Origin: a bacterium
GTDB lineage: Bacteria > ARS69
NCBI GenBank assembly: GCA_025774805.1
Contig: JALGZR010000084.1
Coordinates: 1 to 16,405, forward strand
Direction of reading: 5' to 3'
Length of the DNA stretch: 16,405 nucleotides
Below the pieces are notes generated by a model. It made no database searches. It worked only from the letters and a program-made list of their open reading frames with translations, and had not been told where the DNA came from. The position numbers were made by a program, and so were the translations under genes. Positions 13,491 to 16,405 of the stretch are shown in pieces (the first letter of the stretch is position 1; each line of letters begins with the position of its first letter).

Positions 13491-14549
13491 TCAGCTCAGC
13501 ACGCGGAACGGGTTCCGCCGCATCGAAACGGAGCCCGCCCGGGCGGCCACGGCCACGGCGAGCTCCCGGTAGGGGACGGCGCTGGGGGAGTCGTCGAGAG
13601 CGACGGGGCGGCCGGCGTCCCCCTGCCGCCGCGCGACCGGATCGATCGGGACCTGGGCGAGCAGCGGAACCCCTTCCCGCTCGGCGAGCGCCTTCCCTCC
13701 GTCCCTCCCGAAGATGTGGTGCCGCTTGCCGCACTTCGGACACGGGAAGTGCGCCATGTTCTCCACGATGCCGAGGATCTCGACCTTGTTGTCGCGGAAC
13801 ATCGTCAGTCCCTTGCGGGCGTCGATGAGCGCGATCTCCTGCGGCGTCGTCACGATGACCGCTCCGGTGATCGGAACCGAGTCCACCAGGGTGAGCTGCA
13901 CGTCGCCGGTGCCGGGCGGCAAGTCGAGGACGAGGTAGTCGAGCTCGCCCCAATCCGCCTGGACGATCTGCCCGACGAGCTTGTGGAGCATGGGGCCCCG
14001 CCACAGGAACGCCCGACCCGGCTCCGCGAGCATCCCCATCGAGAGGAGCTTCACTCCGTGGGCGGAAGCCGGCACGAGTCGCTGGTCCTCCGTGACCTGC
14101 GGAGGGCCGGCGGACCCCATCGCCACGACGCTATTGGGGCCGTAGATGTCCAGATCGGCGAGGCCGGTGGCGGCGCCGAGCCGAGCGAGCCCCACCGCCA
14201 GGTTCGACGCGACGGTCGACTTCCCGACACCGCCCTTTCCGCTGGCCACGACGATCACGGTGCGGACGCCCGGCACCTTCGGCTTCGCGAAGTCGGTCTC
14301 TCTCACCCGCCAGCCCGGCTCGACCTCGACCCGCTCCACGCCCGGAAGGGCGGAGATCGCCTCCCGGACCTGCCGGGAGATGTCCTCGGTCGCCGGGTGC
14401 TCCGGGGAGGGCATCTCGAGGGAAAGGCGGACCGTGCCGCCCTCGACGCGAGGGCTTTTGACGATCTCGAGATCGACGAGGTCCTTGGCGTGGCCTTCGA
14501 AGCGAAGCGCGCGCAGCGCCCCGAGGACCTGTTCGACGGAGACGGACAT
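13491..14549 (-). CDS. mrp: Mrp/ApbC Fe-S cluster carrier ATPase with N-terminal DUF59 (MIP18-like) domain
   Basis: 352-residue cytoplasmic protein that binds and transfers Fe-S clusters to target apoproteins. Residues 1-80 are the DUF59/MIP18-like domain (VEQVLGALRAL, DLVDLEIVKS, ISALPGVERVEVEPGW). The ATPase follows with Walker A GKGGVGKST (104-112), GLADLDIYGPNSVVAMG (about 129-145), LVLDLPPGTGDVQLTL (about 206-221), TTPQEIALIDARKGLTMF (about 234-251) and the cluster ligands in PCPKCG (Cys270, Cys273). The layout and length match standard bacterial Mrp/ApbC. ATG 14549 is the natural domain start but lacks a recognisable ribosome site. The same frame runs open far upstream to 16304, but that part is a shadow of the phosphoesterase gene. 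It is the first gene of the mrp-mrp-yggX cluster. Confidence 0.95.
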   Translation of the reverse strand: MSVSVEQVLGALRALRFEGHAKDLVDLEIVKSPRVEGGTVRLSLEMPSPEHPATEDISRQVREAISALPGVERVEVEPGWRVRETDFAKPKVPGVRTVIVVASGKGGVGKSTVASNLAVGLARLGAATGLADLDIYGPNSVVAMGSAGPPQVTEDQRLVPASAHGVKLLSMGMLAEPGRAFLWRGPMLHKLVGQIVQADWGELDYLVLDLPPGTGDVQLTLVDSVPITGAVIVTTPQEIALIDARKGLTMFRDNKVEILGIVENMAHFPCPKCGKRHHIFGRDGGKALAEREGVPLLAQVPIDPVARRQGDAGRPVALDDSPSAVPYRELAVAVAARAGSVSMRRNPFRVLS

Positions 14550-14616
14550 GGAAAACCGGACCGGTGGGGGAGGAATGGAGGAGGAGTGGCGGAGATCCCG
14601 CCGCGAGCAACCCTCA

Positions 14617-14645
14617 TGGATGCCGGATCGTGGACCGGGTGTCAA
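14617..14645 (-). promoter_or_regulatory. Candidate promoter for the mrp-mrp-yggX cluster
   Basis: On the minus strand a perfect TTGACA (14645 to 14640) is followed after 17 bases by CATCCA (14622 to 14617), a poor -10 match. It lies in the 119-bp gap between the phosphoesterase stop and the first mrp start, leaving a leader of about 60 bases. A perfect -35 in such GC-rich DNA is notable, but the -10 is weak. Confidence 0.3.
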
Positions 14646-14668
14646 GCGAAGAGGGTCGGACCGGCCGG

Positions 14669-16405
14669 CTACCGCACCATCACCATCTTGACGGCGTTCA
14701 GTCTCCCGTCTTCGGTGACCATGCGGACGAAGTAGACGCCGCTCGACACCCGACGCCCGTTCCGATCCCGTCCGTCCCAACGGACCTGGTGCGTTCCGGC
14801 GGGCCGGTCCTCCGTCACGAGATCCCGGATCCTCCGGCCGGTCGCGTCGTGCAGGGAGAGGCGCACCCGTCCGCGCCGCCCGAGCTCGTACTCGATGCGC
14901 GCGGAGCTCGCCGTCGGGTTGGGGTAGACCGAGCGAATCGAGTTCCGGGCGAGCCGGCCGCCCCCGATCGAGGGCGCGTCCGTGGATCCCGGCGCGGGCA
15001 GAATCGTGAAGCTGTCCCGGATCGTCCCCGCTCCCTCGGGCGGGTACGTCTGCACGTACGAGTAGGTGATCCCCCCGCTCCCCGCCGACACGTCGAGGAA
15101 CCCGGAGTTCGTCCGGAAGGTCGTGACGCCGTCCGGGTAGGACGTGACCCACCGCCAGCCCCACAGGTTGCCGGTGTGCTGTCCCGTGTCGTTCGGCTTC
15201 GGCAGGGTGACGTAGGTCACCTCGTCGAGCTCCTGGCGCGCGAAGAAGTGGTCGTGCCCCTTGAGAACCACCTGGTTCCGCCGGGAGGTCAGGAGGTCGT
15301 GGACCGAGCCGTGGGTCCAGTTCGGACGCTTCGTCGAGAGAACGTCGGCTCCGAGGGAGTCCTCGCCGCCCCACTCGAACGTCGGTCGTCCGGCCACCGC
15401 ATGCTTCGCCACCTCGATGCCGCCCCTTCCGTAGAACCCTCCGGGCCGGGAGTAGGCGGAGGTGAGGTGGTGCAGCATCAGGAGGCTGTACGGCGTCGGG
15501 TGCGTGGTCAGGTCGGCGTGCAGCCACTCGTACTGCGCGTCCCCCAGAGACCAGTCCCAGTTGTCCCGGGATCCTCCGGTCTCTCCGTGCCCGTTGTGGG
15601 GTCGGGTCATCGAGAACAGATACGGATCGAGGCAGCGGACTCTCAGGTCGCCTACGCGGAAGGCAAAGTAGTCTCCCGGCAGCCCGATCTCGGGGTGCGG
15701 CGTCTCGTTTCCCGAGTAGAAGCCGTCGGGAAGCGGGGGAGGGGCGTACTTCTTGAGGGCGAGGCCGGACCAGACGGCGGTGTTCTCGCCCGTCGCGTCG
15801 TCGTCCCAGCCGTTGACCTCCTCGTGGTTCCCCCGCACGAGCACGAAGGGTAGCGAGTGCCCGATGAGATCGAGGTACTCGCGCGCCCGACGATACCGCT
15901 GATCGACCTCTTCGGCGTCGAAGCAGACGCGCTGCGCGCGGATGACGACGAGGTCTCCCAGGTCGATCCAGGCGTGATAGCCCCCCGCGCCCCGGTAGTC
16001 CTCCATGGCGGCGAACGTCGTCTCGAGGAGGTCGAGGTGCTCGTCGAGACCGAGGGTCTCCGTGTTCGTCACATGAATGTCGCTCGTGACGCAGACCCTC
16101 GCCTCGGCCCCCGGTCCCGGAAGGGAGGTGAACGTGCGGAGGGGACCGGTCGACCAGCTTCCTCCCGCCGCGGGCCGCGCCTGGACCCGGTAGTAGTAGC
16201 GGGTGTCCGGGGTCAGCGGAGAGAGAAGCACCTCGCCCCCCGTTCCGCCCGCGAGCGGGGTCGTCGGCGTGGCGTTCGCGAGAGACTGCGAGTCCGTGCC
16301 CCACTCGACGAAGACGTCGGCGTCGGTGTGGGGGATCAGGTTCACCTGGATGGAGGTCGGAGTCGGGCGGCAGAGCAGCTCCCTTCCGTGGAAGGCGTCC
16401 AGGAA
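14669..16405 (-). CDS. Secreted metallophosphoesterase with Fn3-like N-terminal part and C-terminal FlgD-like sorting domain, 5' end cut
   Basis: The frame is open to the window edge; the 20 codons before GTG 16345 (ending RPTPTSIQ) continue the same beta-sandwich, so the true start is outside and 578 residues are visible. The N-terminal 95 residues look like the Fn3/purple-acid-phosphatase N-domain (TPTSIQVNLIPHTDADVFVEWG, TRYYYRVQA). The calcineurin-like domain shows all metal-site blocks: SDIHV (Asp109, His111 counted from base 16405), DLGDLV (Asp151), RGNHEE (Asn193, His194), LMLHHLTS (His312) and KGHDHFF (His384, His386). The end has YPNPTASSARIEY, then LSLHDATGRRIRDLV, then WDGRDRNGRRVSSGVYFVRM, the FlgD-like sorting domain also on the metallopeptidase at 10072-11763. 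Predicted to be a cell-surface or extracellular phosphatase or nuclease-like enzyme; the substrate is unknown. It lies upstream of the mrp genes on the same strand, 119 bases apart. Confidence 0.92.
   Translation of the reverse strand, partial: FLDAFHGRELLCRPTPTSIQVNLIPHTDADVFVEWGTDSQSLANATPTTPLAGGTGGEVLLSPLTPDTRYYYRVQARPAAGGSWSTGPLRTFTSLPGPGAEARVCVTSDIHVTNTETLGLDEHLDLLETTFAAMEDYRGAGGYHAWIDLGDLVVIRAQRVCFDAEEVDQRYRRAREYLDLIGHSLPFVLVRGNHEEVNGWDDDATGENTAVWSGLALKKYAPPPLPDGFYSGNETPHPEIGLPGDYFAFRVGDLRVRCLDPYLFSMTRPHNGHGETGGSRDNWDWSLGDAQYEWLHADLTTHPTPYSLLMLHHLTSAYSRPGGFYGRGGIEVAKHAVAGRPTFEWGGEDSLGADVLSTKRPNWTHGSVHDLLTSRRNQVVLKGHDHFFARQELDEVTYVTLPKPNDTGQHTGNLWGWRWVTSYPDGVTTFRTNSGFLDVSAGSGGITYSYVQTYPPEGAGTIRDSFTILPAPGSTDAPSIGGGRLARNSIRSVYPNPTASSARIEYELGRRGRVRLSLHDATGRRIRDLVTEDRPAGTHQVRWDGRDRNGRRVSSGVYFVRMVTEDGRLNAVKMVMVR

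Noticed and set aside
14550-16304. Upstream part of a 937-codon frame ending in the DUF59-Mrp protein
   Set aside because: It is a shadow of the phosphoesterase on the same strand in another frame; the DUF59 domain begins at ATG 14549.

Overview
The window is high-GC DNA (roughly two thirds G+C by eye) with tightly packed genes. It comes from a bacterium that decorates secreted proteins with a C-terminal FlgD-like/type-IX-like immunoglobulin-fold domain ending in a 'GVYFxR...' strand. That habit, together with the GC content, fits an uncultured lineage of the wider FCB group (Eisenbacteria, Krumholzibacteriota and similar). This assignment is an inference from gene style only; no rRNA or other marker gene is present.

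Layout. (1) 2-3897, plus strand: the 3' part of an alpha-glucan phosphorylase gene (cut by the window start), then an AmpG/PAT-type major facilitator transporter. (2) 4029-5099, plus: a lipoprotein with a putative glycoside-hydrolase-like barrel. (3) 5145-6050, minus: a class I SAM-dependent methyltransferase, convergent with the lipoprotein and divergent from the next operon. (4) 6250-10010, plus: a four-gene operon with overlapping stops and starts. It encodes a corrinoid protein, a zinc homocysteine S-methyltransferase, a stand-alone MetH-type reactivation domain, and a pyrrolysine-free MttB-family methyltransferase. (5) 10072-11763, plus: a secreted HExxH metallopeptidase with the C-terminal FlgD-like domain. 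(6) 11869-14549, minus: two adjacent Mrp/ApbC-type Fe-S carrier ATPases (DUF59-Mrp, then Mrp-DUF971) and YggX. (7) 14669-16405, minus: a secreted metallophosphoesterase with an Fn3-like N-terminal part and the same kind of C-terminal domain, cut by the window end.

The most interesting region is the 6250-10010 operon. Its proteins correspond to three of the four modules of cobalamin-dependent methionine synthase (homocysteine, cobalamin and reactivation modules) as separate polypeptides. The methyl-folate module is missing, and an MttB-family enzyme takes its place. The simplest reading is a self-contained pathway that moves a methyl group from a quaternary or tertiary amine, via a corrinoid protein, directly onto homocysteine to make methionine, without folate. 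A second coherent unit is the Fe-S/iron-handling cluster mrp-mrp-yggX, whose two ATPases together carry all the domains of plant HCF101.

No tRNA, rRNA, CRISPR array, insertion sequence or phage gene was seen. All intergenic gaps are under 200 bp. The many long ORFs on the opposite strands are GC-driven shadows.
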